Below, one piece after another: positions 1-9,297 of a stretch of 64,000 nt of DNA (the first letter of the stretch is position 1; each line of letters opens with the position of its first letter). Position numbers and translations under genes: made by a program. The notes under the pieces are model-generated. The model ran no database searches. It was not told the origin of the DNA and worked only from the letters and a program-made list of their open reading frames with translations. Origin of the DNA: Candidatus Poribacteria bacterium (GTDB taxonomy: Bacteria > Poribacteria > WGA-4E > WGA-3G); contig JAAXHL010000100.1 of NCBI GenBank assembly GCA_012270865.1, positions 19,896 to 83,895 of the forward strand, read 5' to 3'.

Positions 1-1194
1 ACACAAGCTCCGAAAAGGATAGTCCGAGAGGTGAAACGGAAGCAGACCACAGCAGGACCCTCCATTCGTAGCGCAGCAGCGAAACTTCCAACGGCAGCAT
101 TGTCAGCAGTCCCGCAGATTACGGATACGCCGAAATTAGAGGCACCACCGCTCTCCACAGTCGCAGACCTTGCCCCTTCTCCAGAGGCGATTCTCTCAGC
201 GACTGAGGTTCCATCCGCTACAATAGAGAGAGGCAGCGGAGAAATCGAAGGCGGAAACGCGGTACGCGGTTCAGGAAATAGCGGCGAAATTGTGAGACAA
301 CGAAGTGGCAGTGCTGGTGAAAGTCTCGGTAACTTAACGGAATCTGGTGGCAGCGGACAAGATGCCTTCGGTGAAGGGATCCCGGAACTCATTGGCACTT
401 ACGAAACTGACATCGGGGATAAACTCGGAAGTATCATTGACGAAGAAGATGGTATCGTGCGTGGACATATCCGACTGATACGCCTAAAGCACGAGATGAG
501 TGATTGGTGGCAGGACCCGACAGCGATTCCATCTCTCCTAAAATGGTTGCGTGAGCATACGCCCGCGATTACGGCTGATATGCAATATGCAGGCGGCGCA
601 TTACCACTAATGGACACACGCATCATGGATGCACCACTCGTGATTATGACAGGACATGACCAATCGATGTCAAAGAGTTACCAACGGTTGGCTGAGCGGA
701 ATTCGCAGGCATCAGGGTTCACGGATGCGGAGCGCGCAGCCTTACGCAAATATATTCTCGAATATAATGGCATGCTCTTTTTTGATTATTGTGGTAGTGG
801 GGGGAACGAAAAATCGTTCGCGAATCTCGTAGAAACCGAGTTACGTACAATATTTCCTGAGTACCCGATGACAACGCTCGATGATATGCGACATGAGATT
901 TTTCAGTGCTATTTCAAACTAAAGAAAACACCTGTTGGGGGTTCAGCATTCTGGGGAACAGGATACAAAGGTGGGAACGTAAAATGGCGGCATATTAAGG
1001 GGATGTCGGTTCCCGGAGCGTTAGGTAAGCCTCGTCTGGCAGTGGTGTTTTGCCCGCTTGACTATCTATGCAGCATGGAAACCGCTGAAATCGATAGCCG
1101 TGCGCCGCTCGCGTCAAGACGTTCTTCGGATGTCTATCGGTTCATGACGAACATGTTTATTTACCAGATGCGGCAGCGGGCAGCGAACGAATAA
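1..1194 (+). CDS. DUF4159 domain protein, 5' end cut by window
   Basis: The frame is open to the left edge without a stop, so the GTG at position 31 is only the first start-like codon and the true start probably lies outside. The visible part has a low-complexity Pro/Ser/Gly/Glu-rich linker of roughly 135 residues, followed by a DUF4159-type domain with the motif DWWQDPTAIPSLLKWL, a PLVIMTGHD strand and FFDYCGSG. A paralogue at 61314-62645 has the same layout plus an N-terminal membrane anchor, which would sit upstream of this window here. The domain folds like a glutamine-amidotransferase/ThuA-type alpha/beta protein. Its biochemical role is unknown. It ends convergently with the reductase gene on the other strand. 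Family assignment is firm, function open. Confidence 0.85.
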   Translation, partial: TQAPKRIVREVKRKQTTAGPSIRSAAAKLPTAALSAVPQITDTPKLEAPPLSTVADLAPSPEAILSATEVPSATIERGSGEIEGGNAVRGSGNSGEIVRQRSGSAGESLGNLTESGGSGQDAFGEGIPELIGTYETDIGDKLGSIIDEEDGIVRGHIRLIRLKHEMSDWWQDPTAIPSLLKWLREHTPAITADMQYAGGALPLMDTRIMDAPLVIMTGHDQSMSKSYQRLAERNSQASGFTDAERAALRKYILEYNGMLFFDYCGSGGNEKSFANLVETELRTIFPEYPMTTLDDMRHEIFQCYFKLKKTPVGGSAFWGTGYKGGNVKWRHIKGMSVPGALGKPRLAVVFCPLDYLCSMETAEIDSRAPLASRRSSDVYRFMTNMFIYQMRQRAANE

Positions 1195-1272
1195 CGACAA
1201 GAAACGGGAGCGTTTAGCGAGTTTATTAAATGGACGTTTTGATCTTCGGATGAATTGGATGGTTGGAAGATT

Positions 1273-1292
1273 GGAAGGTGCTCCATCCTTCC
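1273..1292. terminator. Possible bidirectional hairpin between convergent genes
   Basis: GGAAGG and CCTTCC form a 6-bp stem in the gap between two convergent genes, inside a run of CCATCCTTC-like repeats. There is no T-tract of note, so termination is only a guess. Confidence 0.25.
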
Positions 1293-1319
1293 ACGCTTCC
1301 GCCCTTCCATCCTTCTTTC

Positions 1320-2090
1320 CTATTCCTTAATGACGAAGAATTTTTCCTCTTTGATCCGTTCTTCGGGGAAACGTGCCCGCGCCCAGATCGCCTTTGAATT
1401 TTCAATCATCTGTGGATGTCCGCACGCGTAGACGACAGCGTTGGTGTGATCATAGCCGAGTTGATCGCCGTACTTGCGAATCACATCTTCGGCACGTCCA
1501 CTCTCACCTTCCCACTCTGCGTCCTCCCACGGACGACTCACTGTCGGGACAAATGTGAACCATTCTTCCTGTGCTGCAAGTTCGTTGAGTTCGTCCATAT
1601 AATAGCCGAGTTCCCAAGAACGGCTCGCGCCGACAATGGCTAATATTTGGTGTGGACTTGTTTTGCCTTGTTCCTGCTCAATCTTTTGCGTCCGCGCAAT
1701 ACTGATATACGGTGCAGCACCGGTCACAGTTCCAGCCATGACGTGGCGTGTCATACCGCTCTCCGTGTCCATCACGAATTTCCCGACGAGACGTTCCCGA
1801 AAAAAGACGGTATCGCCTAACTCCAGTGCCCAAAATAGAGGCGTGGTTGCACCCTCTGGCACTAACTCCACGAAAACCTCCATAAACGGTTCGTGCGGGG
1901 AAGAGACTATGGAATACGGACGTTGAACGATTTTGCCGTCAACTTCAAAGCCGATAGTGGCATATTGTCCGGGTATAAACGGTAACTCCTTATCAACACG
2001 GAATTTGAACGCTGCTAAATCTTCAGAAAAGTCCTCACGTTCAATTAATTCACCTTTACAATATTGCGTCCTGGCGCGTCTTCTTTGCAT
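1320..2090 (-). CDS. Ferredoxin--NADP(+) reductase-like flavoprotein
   Basis: A 256-residue protein of the plant/bacterial FNR superfamily, which moves electrons between NADPH and ferredoxin or flavodoxin through FAD. The FAD-binding motif RPYSIVSSP lies near residue 58. A nucleotide-binding segment GTVTGAAPYISIA follows at about 120 and the C-terminal strand VVYACGHPQMIENSK at about 220, in the usual order. The length fits the bacterial Fpr type. The ATG has AAGGAA just upstream. A clear promoter (2181-2209) lies about 95 bp upstream, so it is probably transcribed alone. An FNR-type oxidoreductase with another electron partner cannot be excluded. Confidence 0.85.
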   Translation of the reverse strand: MQRRRARTQYCKGELIEREDFSEDLAAFKFRVDKELPFIPGQYATIGFEVDGKIVQRPYSIVSSPHEPFMEVFVELVPEGATTPLFWALELGDTVFFRERLVGKFVMDTESGMTRHVMAGTVTGAAPYISIARTQKIEQEQGKTSPHQILAIVGASRSWELGYYMDELNELAAQEEWFTFVPTVSRPWEDAEWEGESGRAEDVIRKYGDQLGYDHTNAVVYACGHPQMIENSKAIWARARFPEERIKEEKFFVIKE

Positions 2091-2180
2091 AATTATTTCC
2101 TTATAAACTTCCTCTAACAGATTTCGGCGCGTAAGTTCTGCCGAAAAGAAAATCGTAGAATTTAGACTAACTCTGCATAT

Positions 2181-2209
2181 ATTATACGCAAAACGCGAAT
2201 GTATATCAA
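2181..2209 (-). promoter_or_regulatory. Sigma70-type promoter for the FNR gene
   Basis: On the minus strand TTGATA (2204-2209) is followed after exactly 17 bp by TATAAT (2181-2186). It points at the reductase gene and predicts a 5' leader of about 85 nt. Confidence 0.7.
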
Positions 2210-2372
2210 GTTTTTTTCAAAGGCAGTCAGCAATTAGCCATCGGCAGTCAGCAGTTAGTTGTCAGTTAGATGCTTGCAATTCTGGTGTTTATGTGATAAA
2301 CTGCGATAGTACTCTGTCCATTTTTAAATTAAAATAAACTCGGTTCGTAGACCCGTGAAGGAGTTTCGGTGT

Positions 2373-4376
2373 ATGAAAAAAACAACCCTTTTCTATATTG
2401 TGCATCTCTTTGTTTTCTGCTTACTGCTATCCAACGGTTTCGCACAAGACTATACGGCACAATGGCACTTACCCGAAGGCGCAAAAGCGCGTCTCGGCAG
2501 CGGCAAATTAAACAACATCATATTTTCACCCGACGGCACCCGAATCGCTGTGTCAACATCCATCGGCATCTGGGTTTATGATACGCAGACCAGAGAAGCC
2601 GTCTCGCTGTTCGCAGAGATACAGACTGGCAAAAAGGAAAGGTTTTTTCCCACAAAACCGCCGGAAGTATTGATATTCTCCGCTGATGCTGTCCTTGTTG
2701 CGAGTGCGCACGGGAACAGCATTTACGTCTGGGATACAGTGACAGGGGCGGCGTTCGCTATGCTTGATGAACATCCTGATGCTATTACAGCGATTGCCCT
2801 TTCACCGGACAATACAAAACTTGCGACTGCAGGTGGAGATTGGGTAGTCCGTTTATGGGATGTTAGCACTGGCAAGTTTATCAACAGCCTAAGAGGACAT
2901 CCAGGGGCAGTCAATGCAGTCACATTTTCGCCAGATGGCAAAATCCTCGCGAGCGCGGGTAGCAGGCTACGTTTGTGGGATGCGGATACCGGTGAGTTGC
3001 TACACGCCGACGATAAAGACTTGGGTTCTATTAACCGACTCGTTTTTTCACCCGATGGTAAAATCCTTGCGGGTGCCGGTGGATGGGACCGCGCCGTACA
3101 CTTTTGGGATGTGGACACGCGTACCCACCAGAAAACACCGAAAGGACATACCGGTGGGATCCAAGATATTGCATTTGCGCCTGATAGCAGAACACTTGTC
3201 TCCGTAGGAACTGACGCGATGCGATTGTGGGATGTTGTAGGTACCGAACTAAAAAGTCTACCCATACCGCAAGACAAAGTACCGCAACCTGTATCCCCTA
3301 TTCTAAAACTCGAATCACTTAATCAGGCATACCTGCCGAGGCGGCGGGACGATGTCTATTCAGCAAGATTCTCAGAAGACGCGACACAACTCATCAGTGT
3401 CAGTCGCGATGTCAGTCTACATCTCTGGGATGTTGAAACCGGACTTTACCAAGCATCTTTCTCCCTCGGCGCACATAGCGATTTAGTCGGTGTCCTTGCT
3501 TTCTCTGAAGACAGTAAATACCTCGCCAGCAATGATGGATATCAAGAACGGATACGCGTCTGGGATGTTGAGGACGCGACACAACACGCCGTCTTGACCC
3601 CGGGACAAGGTGGTGTTCTGAACCCTATCAGTGAACTAACGGTCTCTTCAGACATCAAAAAAATTGCCGGACGCGAATTACAGGGTACGATTCAGATCTG
3701 GGATGCTGAGACCGTAGAGCATCTGTCTTCCATACCGACAGACCGAATGATGCGTTACTGGCGACTGCTACTTTCGCCAGATGGTAAATATCTCGTTGGT
3801 AGAGACATAATGGGAACGAACAAGATCGAGTTTTGGCAGACAGAACCCGGTGCGCATCTATTTACACTTGAGGACCACGTAAGTCCTGTGACTGCCTACG
3901 CATTCTCACCAGACAGCAAGATGTTCGCCAGTGGTGGTCAGGACTCGACCATTATTTTATGGGATGTTAAGACCGGCAAACGACTTGCCTATCTCATGGG
4001 ATATACAAAGAAGTCCATTCGTGCGTTTGCCTTTTCCGGGGATAGTCAAACACTTGCCAGTGCGAGTGGCAATAAGATCGTCTTATGGGATGTCAATACT
4101 CGGAAGCAGGTCAATAACTTTGATGCTGTCAACGATATCGCGGCGTTAGCCTTCTCTCCAGGGGGAAAGACACTCGCAAGCAGCGGTGAAGACAGACGTA
4201 TTCAGGTCTGGAATTTATTAGATCCGATGCCGAGAACCCAAACCGTCTTCAGCGGACATCAAGGTTCTGTTCACGTGTTGATGTTCTCGCCGAATGGAGA
4301 AACGCTTGCAAGCGGAAGTGCGGACGGCACAATTCTCGTCTGGGATTGGGAGGACATCAGGCACAAAGGTAGATAA
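2373..4376 (+). CDS. Secreted WD40-repeat protein
   Basis: A 667-residue protein with a signal peptide (basic MKKTT, hydrophobic core to about residue 20, then a small-residue site before QDYTAQW). The rest is WD40 blades with repeated SPDG/SPDS turns and LWDV/VWDV ends, enough for about two seven-bladed propellers. WD40 propellers act as binding platforms; no enzymatic motif is seen. I chose the ATG at 2373 because AAGGAG lies 9 nt upstream; the GTG 18 bp earlier overlaps that site. The protein is probably periplasmic or surface-exposed. The next gene is a paralogue 48 bp downstream on the same strand, so the two likely form an operon. Ligand unknown. Confidence 0.85.
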   Translation: MKKTTLFYIVHLFVFCLLLSNGFAQDYTAQWHLPEGAKARLGSGKLNNIIFSPDGTRIAVSTSIGIWVYDTQTREAVSLFAEIQTGKKERFFPTKPPEVLIFSADAVLVASAHGNSIYVWDTVTGAAFAMLDEHPDAITAIALSPDNTKLATAGGDWVVRLWDVSTGKFINSLRGHPGAVNAVTFSPDGKILASAGSRLRLWDADTGELLHADDKDLGSINRLVFSPDGKILAGAGGWDRAVHFWDVDTRTHQKTPKGHTGGIQDIAFAPDSRTLVSVGTDAMRLWDVVGTELKSLPIPQDKVPQPVSPILKLESLNQAYLPRRRDDVYSARFSEDATQLISVSRDVSLHLWDVETGLYQASFSLGAHSDLVGVLAFSEDSKYLASNDGYQERIRVWDVEDATQHAVLTPGQGGVLNPISELTVSSDIKKIAGRELQGTIQIWDAETVEHLSSIPTDRMMRYWRLLLSPDGKYLVGRDIMGTNKIEFWQTEPGAHLFTLEDHVSPVTAYAFSPDSKMFASGGQDSTIILWDVKTGKRLAYLMGYTKKSIRAFAFSGDSQTLASASGNKIVLWDVNTRKQVNNFDAVNDIAALAFSPGGKTLASSGEDRRIQVWNLLDPMPRTQTVFSGHQGSVHVLMFSPNGETLASGSADGTILVWDWEDIRHKGR

Positions 4377-4424
4377 ACACTCGGTTCATACCTGTAAAAC
4401 AACTTTGAAAAAGGAGATTCAACT

Positions 4425-6554
4425 ATGAAAAAGATTGGACTGTTCTTCATAACCCTCTTGTTGATTGTTGGGCTTTTCTCAAGCGGAAGTCTTGCCGAAG
4501 ATGATACGCAGTGGCAGTTAACTGAAGGTGCGAAAATGCGCCTCGGAAAAGGCAGTGTGAACGACATGCAGTTTTCTCCAGATGGTGCCGAATTCGCTGT
4601 CGCTACCAGTATGGGTATCTGGATTTACGATGCTCAGACAGGCACAGAAATCACGATGATTAAACAACCGGATCGGGGGTTCTGGAGAGTTGCATTCTCA
4701 CCTGATGGGAACGTCCTTGCGTGTGCAACGGACAGTAACGGACGTGGAAAAATTCAATTGTGGGACAAGGCTGCTGGGGAACTTATCACAACGCTGCCGT
4801 CACCTATTGTCATATCTTCTCTATTTTTTTCTCAGGATGGTACGAAACTCGCCTGTGCCGGCTCTTTTGGACGTGTTCATGTATGGGAAATTAGCCCCGA
4901 AACACCTCCCGTGCTTGTTACAGACATAAGATTGGATTTTGAAAGTTGGAGCGGGCTTTGGCTAACTGAACTCTCACCGGATGGGCGTTTTCTTGCTATC
5001 GCGATACCCAATTGGAAAGATAAAGACTTCTCAATCCAATTGTGGGATGGTAAGACAGGAGAACTTTTGCATACTTTGACGGGTCATAAGCGATTGGTTA
5101 CTGCGCTAACGTTTTCGCCCGACAGCAAAACATTAGTCAGTGGTGATGATTATGAAACGATTCATGTATGGGATGCTGAAACGGGTACCCTACAATCGAA
5201 AATGAAGTGGCCGGATCGCGTCTTGACCCATGTGTTAGCGTTTTCGCCGAGGGGTAGATTTCTTGGCAGTGCGCATGATGATGCGGTTCGCTTGTGGCAT
5301 TATACGGTTGGCGGGGTGCAACAGTGGGATTATGCAATCGGTGAATATCAAAACATCATGGATTTAAAAGCACACAAAGATTATGTTTACAGATTCGCGT
5401 TTTCGCCTGACGAATTGACGCTGCTCACTGCCAGTAAAGATGGCACCATTATCGCATGGAATACAACCACCGGTAGCCAACGTTTTACGTGTGAAGGTCA
5501 CCAGCAAGGTATTGAAGTTGTCGTAAGTTACCAAAAGTTCCACGTTGTTTCCCACAATCTTGACGAAACTGAGGACCTCAAGGCTGAATGTAAAGCGTAC
5601 CTCGGTGAAGGTGTCCGACTCGCCGACTGGAACGACATCGTTGCCTATCACCGAGAAGGCGGTTCAATGGCGGATTTCATCACCGAACTCAAAATACCGC
5701 TTGAGTATGTTAATCCTGAGGATATGGAAGCCATCCCGAACACCGGCTATCGTATTTCAAGGAACGGCGAGCTGCGATGGCAGAACGGAGATCGCCACTA
5801 CTTCTTCGCGCGGCATGATCACGCCAGGCGAGGAGATTTTTTAGCGCACGACAACATTGACAATTACTTACTATCATTGGGTTCGTGGTTCGGCAAGGGC
5901 GGTTTCGCCCTCTGTTATGGGGACCCCAATAGCACAGAGCCACCCCCGGAGCCAGAGGTCATTCGCCCTAATTGGATGGGGAACCGCTCTATTCCAGCTG
6001 ACGAGATGCGGAACCGTCCCATTCAAGCGATTGTGCCAAGGACCGCCGAACCGATGCTGACACCGGTAGCGAGCTACCAAAAGTTTCACGTTGTTTCCCA
6101 CAATCTGGATGAGACTGATGATCTCAAGGCGGAATGTAAGAAGCAATTGGGCGCAGGCGTGCGACTTGCAGACTGGAATGACATCCTCGCCTATCACCAA
6201 GCAGGTGGCTCAATGGCGGATTTCCTCACTGAACTCGAAATACCGCTTGAATATGTTGATCATAGGGATATGGAACCCATCCCGAACGCTGGCTATCGTA
6301 TTTCATGGGACGGTGAACTGCGGTGGCAGAACGGAAATCGTCACTTTTTCTTTGCGCGGCACGACCACATCAAGCGAGCAGGTTTTTTGGCACACGACAA
6401 CATCGATAATTACTTACTATCGTTGGGTTCATGGTTCGGCACCGGAGGTTTTGCACTCTGTTATGGTGACCTCAATGGCACAGAGCCACCGCCAGATCCG
6501 CCGGAACTGCCAGAGGTTATTTTATCACCCCCTGGATCTCGACCGCTCGATTGA
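4425..6554 (+). CDS. Secreted WD40 protein with duplicated unknown C-terminal domain
   Basis: A 709-residue paralogue of the preceding gene, with AAGGAG 8 nt before the ATG and a signal peptide ending near residue 25. WD40 blades run to about residue 365. Two copies of a domain of about 125 residues follow, from about residues 368 and 550. Each starts SYQKFHVVSHNLDET, contains RLADWNDI, GGSMADF, LRWQNG and FFARHDH, and ends GGFALCYGD. A Pro-rich linker separates them and another ends the protein. I do not recognise this domain. The conserved Trp, His, Asp and Cys positions suggest a folded binding or enzymatic module, not filler. The copies differ enough at the DNA level that the duplication is not recent. 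Confidence 0.8.
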   Translation: MKKIGLFFITLLLIVGLFSSGSLAEDDTQWQLTEGAKMRLGKGSVNDMQFSPDGAEFAVATSMGIWIYDAQTGTEITMIKQPDRGFWRVAFSPDGNVLACATDSNGRGKIQLWDKAAGELITTLPSPIVISSLFFSQDGTKLACAGSFGRVHVWEISPETPPVLVTDIRLDFESWSGLWLTELSPDGRFLAIAIPNWKDKDFSIQLWDGKTGELLHTLTGHKRLVTALTFSPDSKTLVSGDDYETIHVWDAETGTLQSKMKWPDRVLTHVLAFSPRGRFLGSAHDDAVRLWHYTVGGVQQWDYAIGEYQNIMDLKAHKDYVYRFAFSPDELTLLTASKDGTIIAWNTTTGSQRFTCEGHQQGIEVVVSYQKFHVVSHNLDETEDLKAECKAYLGEGVRLADWNDIVAYHREGGSMADFITELKIPLEYVNPEDMEAIPNTGYRISRNGELRWQNGDRHYFFARHDHARRGDFLAHDNIDNYLLSLGSWFGKGGFALCYGDPNSTEPPPEPEVIRPNWMGNRSIPADEMRNRPIQAIVPRTAEPMLTPVASYQKFHVVSHNLDETDDLKAECKKQLGAGVRLADWNDILAYHQAGGSMADFLTELEIPLEYVDHRDMEPIPNAGYRISWDGELRWQNGNRHFFFARHDHIKRAGFLAHDNIDNYLLSLGSWFGTGGFALCYGDLNGTEPPPDPPELPEVILSPPGSRPLD

Positions 6555-6576
6555 TAAGACGCAAGCAGAAAATCGT

Positions 6577-8013
6577 TTACATTTCTGCCAGTTTCTTCTG
6601 TAGCCATTTTCTCATCGGCGCGTCCCCTGGATCACAGACTTCGATGAAGTGTCCGGGTAACGGTTGCCCGATGAGTGCCTCAACGTCGCGTCGTCGTTCC
6701 GCGACAACCGCGGGATGCTGGCTTGTGACGTTCACCTTCTCCTCTGGATCGTTACGGACATCAAAGAGTTCATCGCCTCTTTCATCGTTATAGCCGACCG
6801 AAGTGCAGAAGTTCCAGTGGTTATCGCGTACGCTGACGCGTCCGCGTGCGTTGCCCGTAGCAAAGCTAGCCCAACCTGTGATAATCCGGTCTCGAAGTAC
6901 CGCTTTCTCCTGTGTAACGAGTTGCCACATATCTTCGCCATCCGTCCAACCGCACGGAATATCGAGCAAGTTCAAGAGTGTCGGCATCAGGTCGTGGTTC
7001 TGCACAAACGCGGAAATGTCCTTGTCATTCGGTCCCTCTGGGTGGCGGATCATCAAGTTCAGCTGCGTATTGAACGGGTGCATCTTGTTCGCGCCTTTCC
7101 CAAAACTCCCGTGGTCGCGGAGTTGTGTCCCGTGATCGGACATCAGCACGATCAACGTCTCGTCTTTGATGTTCAGCTGCTCTATCTTATCAAGCAGCAC
7201 ACCGACCCATTTATCGACAAATGTGACTTCACCGAGATAGAGTGCCTCGATTCTGTTGCGTTCGTCTTCCGTAGGCCCGTCGCCTTCATTCGCACTCCCC
7301 GGCGTGATGAAATCTTTCCCGGAATAGTCAGGAAAATAGATATCGGCATAAGATTTCGGTGGGTCCCACGGTTCATGCGGATCGAAACTGTCCACCCATA
7401 AGAAGAAGGGACCGACGGTGTGGTTGTCCTCAAGCCAGTCGGCTGCGGCTCGGAAGACACGGGCGCAACTATAGTCGTCTTCTGATTGTCGGTGGCGTTG
7501 CGAGAGTAGATAGTTGACGAGTCCGGCGTGTCGTCGCCAGTTGATAGGTTCACGGACGTGTTTTCGGAGCAGGTCTTCAATCAGTCTCGGATCGCCGCTG
7601 TGCCAGTTATCGGATTCCTGTCCACGGATGAAGTCGAAATGTGCGAACCCGCGCGAGAAATTCATCGTCGGCTTGAACATGTGATATGTATCGGCAATGA
7701 GTGCGGTAAGATAGCCGCGTTCGAGCAAGACTTCGGCGATGGTGTCCTGTTCGGGTGGAATCTTATGCCAACCGGGGGCGTGGTGCCAATGTCCACGTCG
7801 GTCGAAGTTATACCGCCAAGGAAAACTTCGCATCCCGGTAAAGTTGCCGCGCCGTATCTGGAGCGTCGGTTGCCCTTCACCGAATGCGCGTGTGAAACGG
7901 ACACTCTCGGATGCGAGTGCGTCGAGGTTCGGCGTTTGTACGTGGCTAAATTTCTTACCTTCGCCGATGATGTCGGCGCGGAACGTATCTAAACAGATAC
8001 AGACAATATTCAT
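6577..8013 (-). CDS. Sulfatase-like hydrolase (alkaline phosphatase superfamily)
   Basis: A 478-residue protein with the sulfatase layout: an N-terminal metal-site strand CLDTFRAD, a nucleophile segment before NFTGM, a central DPHEPWDPP and the C-terminal metal site MSDHGTQLRDHG. Classical sulfatases carry C/S-x-P-S-R, whose Cys or Ser is converted to formylglycine. Here the aligned segment reads TLQIRRGNFTG, with Thr at the nucleophile position and no following Pro. The enzyme is therefore more likely a Thr-dependent phosphodiester or phosphonate-type hydrolase, or a divergent sulfatase. No signal peptide is seen. The start codon is 2 nt from the pyrF stop, with GAGAGGGG as ribosome binding site, so it is translated from the pyrF message. 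Confidence 0.8.
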   Translation of the reverse strand: MNIVCICLDTFRADIIGEGKKFSHVQTPNLDALASESVRFTRAFGEGQPTLQIRRGNFTGMRSFPWRYNFDRRGHWHHAPGWHKIPPEQDTIAEVLLERGYLTALIADTYHMFKPTMNFSRGFAHFDFIRGQESDNWHSGDPRLIEDLLRKHVREPINWRRHAGLVNYLLSQRHRQSEDDYSCARVFRAAADWLEDNHTVGPFFLWVDSFDPHEPWDPPKSYADIYFPDYSGKDFITPGSANEGDGPTEDERNRIEALYLGEVTFVDKWVGVLLDKIEQLNIKDETLIVLMSDHGTQLRDHGSFGKGANKMHPFNTQLNLMIRHPEGPNDKDISAFVQNHDLMPTLLNLLDIPCGWTDGEDMWQLVTQEKAVLRDRIITGWASFATGNARGRVSVRDNHWNFCTSVGYNDERGDELFDVRNDPEEKVNVTSQHPAVVAERRRDVEALIGQPLPGHFIEVCDPGDAPMRKWLQKKLAEM

Positions 8014-8015
8014 AT

Positions 8016-8729
8016 TTACCCCTCTCTCATTTCGTCAAGGATCATTCCGGCAGCCTCTAACGGGTCCTCTGCTTCGATGATCGGTCTGCCGACGACGATG
8101 TAATCTGCGCCGCGGCGAATTGCCTCTGCTGGTGTGGTGATACGGCGTTGGTCGTTGCTCTCTGCCCATTTGGGACGGATACCGGGTGTGACGATCAAGA
8201 AATTATCGCCGCAGGCTTTTCGGATGGTTTCAATTTCCAGAGGCGATGCGACGACACCGTCCAATCCGGCTTCCTGTGCTAATTGTGCGAGATAGACGAC
8301 CTGTTTTGTAAGTTGTCGTTCTGAGCCGAAATTCTGTTGAAAGCCGGTCTCGTCAATGCTCGTCAGAAGGGTCACGCCGAGTAGGATGGGTCTCGGAATG
8401 TTTTCTTCGTATGCGGCATCATCTGCGCTGTCTCTTGCGGCTTGCATCATCTCAAGTCCACCGGAGGCGTGCACGTTAATCATGTTCGCGCCGTGTTTCG
8501 TCATTGTATTGACATCGCGTGCGACAGTGTTGGGAATATCGTGAAATTTTAGATCGAGAAAAACTTTATGCCCTCTTGCGTTCAGCCATGGAAAACCCTC
8601 TGTTCCAAGGGTACTAAATGCTTGAAACCCGATTTTAACCCAACGGACGACTTCGACGAGTGTTCCGGATAACCAATCAATATCTTCACCGTCATCTGTA
8701 TCCAATGCGACGATTAATCTGTCTCTCAA
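8016..8729 (-). CDS. pyrF: Orotidine 5'-phosphate decarboxylase
   Basis: Converts orotidine 5'-phosphate to UMP, the last step of de novo pyrimidine synthesis, in the cytoplasm. The 237-residue length fits the family. The catalytic DLKFHD motif (about residues 59-64, Asp-x-Lys-x-x-Asp) is intact, and TPGIRP and the VVGRPI phosphate-binding segment are present near the C-terminus. The best start is a TTG with GGGAG 9 nt upstream; an ATG a few bases earlier is out of frame and hits a stop. It lies inside a same-strand cluster with argH, with the sulfatase-like gene 2 nt downstream. Confidence 0.95.
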   Translation of the reverse strand: MRDRLIVALDTDDGEDIDWLSGTLVEVVRWVKIGFQAFSTLGTEGFPWLNARGHKVFLDLKFHDIPNTVARDVNTMTKHGANMINVHASGGLEMMQAARDSADDAAYEENIPRPILLGVTLLTSIDETGFQQNFGSERQLTKQVVYLAQLAQEAGLDGVVASPLEIETIRKACGDNFLIVTPGIRPKWAESNDQRRITTPAEAIRRGADYIVVGRPIIEAEDPLEAAGMILDEMREG

Positions 8730-8790
8730 TTTTTCATTCTCCCTTATAGAATTTTGCTCTTTAGCGAGATATATTCGCTATACAGTCCTT

Positions 8791-9273
8791 TTATTCACTG
8801 TCGTTAGCGGCCGGCAATATCTCCGGTTGAGCAGCAATTGCCTCTAAGTGGGCAATAATCGCCTTCATCTGGCTAATAATCGCCTTCATCTGGTCAATAA
8901 TCGCCTGCTTTTCAGTTTTAAGTGCTTGTACTTTGACAATGAGCACATCCAATTCGGTAGTGATTTTTCTTGCTGTGCTTCGGATTACTTTTATTTCTTT
9001 GGTAAAGGCGTTTAAGTCAGCTATGAATTTTCGATATTCAGCACTATTTACCTGTGTTTCGGAGGGAAGTGTTTCACGCAGTTCCGTATACCTTGTGTTT
9101 AGTTTGGTAGATCTCGCATGCAGTGTTACAGTCCGCGCATGTAGTTCTGCAGCCTTGGCATGCAGCGTCTCAGGCCGACGAGAGTTCCTTAAATCCAGAG
9201 CCACGGACACAAGTATCCAGACGGTAAGAAGCCCTATAATGATAAGTGTCCATTTTTTTCTAAAAAGAGACAT
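8791..9273 (-). CDS. Membrane-anchored coiled-coil protein
   Basis: A 160-residue protein with a short basic N-terminus (MSLFRKKW), one transmembrane helix at about residues 9-26, and then almost entirely coiled coil. Two stretches are near-perfect heptad repeats: LHAKAAE/LHARTVT/LHARSTK at about 37-57, and AIIDQMK/AIISQMK/AIIAHLE near the C-terminus. The second is also a 21-bp tandem repeat in DNA (about 8848-8910), so repeat number may vary between strains. It sits between argH and pyrF on the same strand. Function is unknown; an oligomeric periplasmic or cytoplasmic stalk is the simplest reading. Confidence 0.7.
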   Translation of the reverse strand: MSLFRKKWTLIIIGLLTVWILVSVALDLRNSRRPETLHAKAAELHARTVTLHARSTKLNTRYTELRETLPSETQVNSAEYRKFIADLNAFTKEIKVIRSTARKITTELDVLIVKVQALKTEKQAIIDQMKAIISQMKAIIAHLEAIAAQPEILPAANDSE

Positions 9274-9297
9274 CTCAGTATCCTTCTATGAAACTGA

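Noticed and set aside
2221..2275. Operator repeats ahead of the WD40 genes
   Set aside because: The cagtcagc/cagttag motifs recur in many unrelated gaps of the window, so they are dispersed repeats and not a specific operator.
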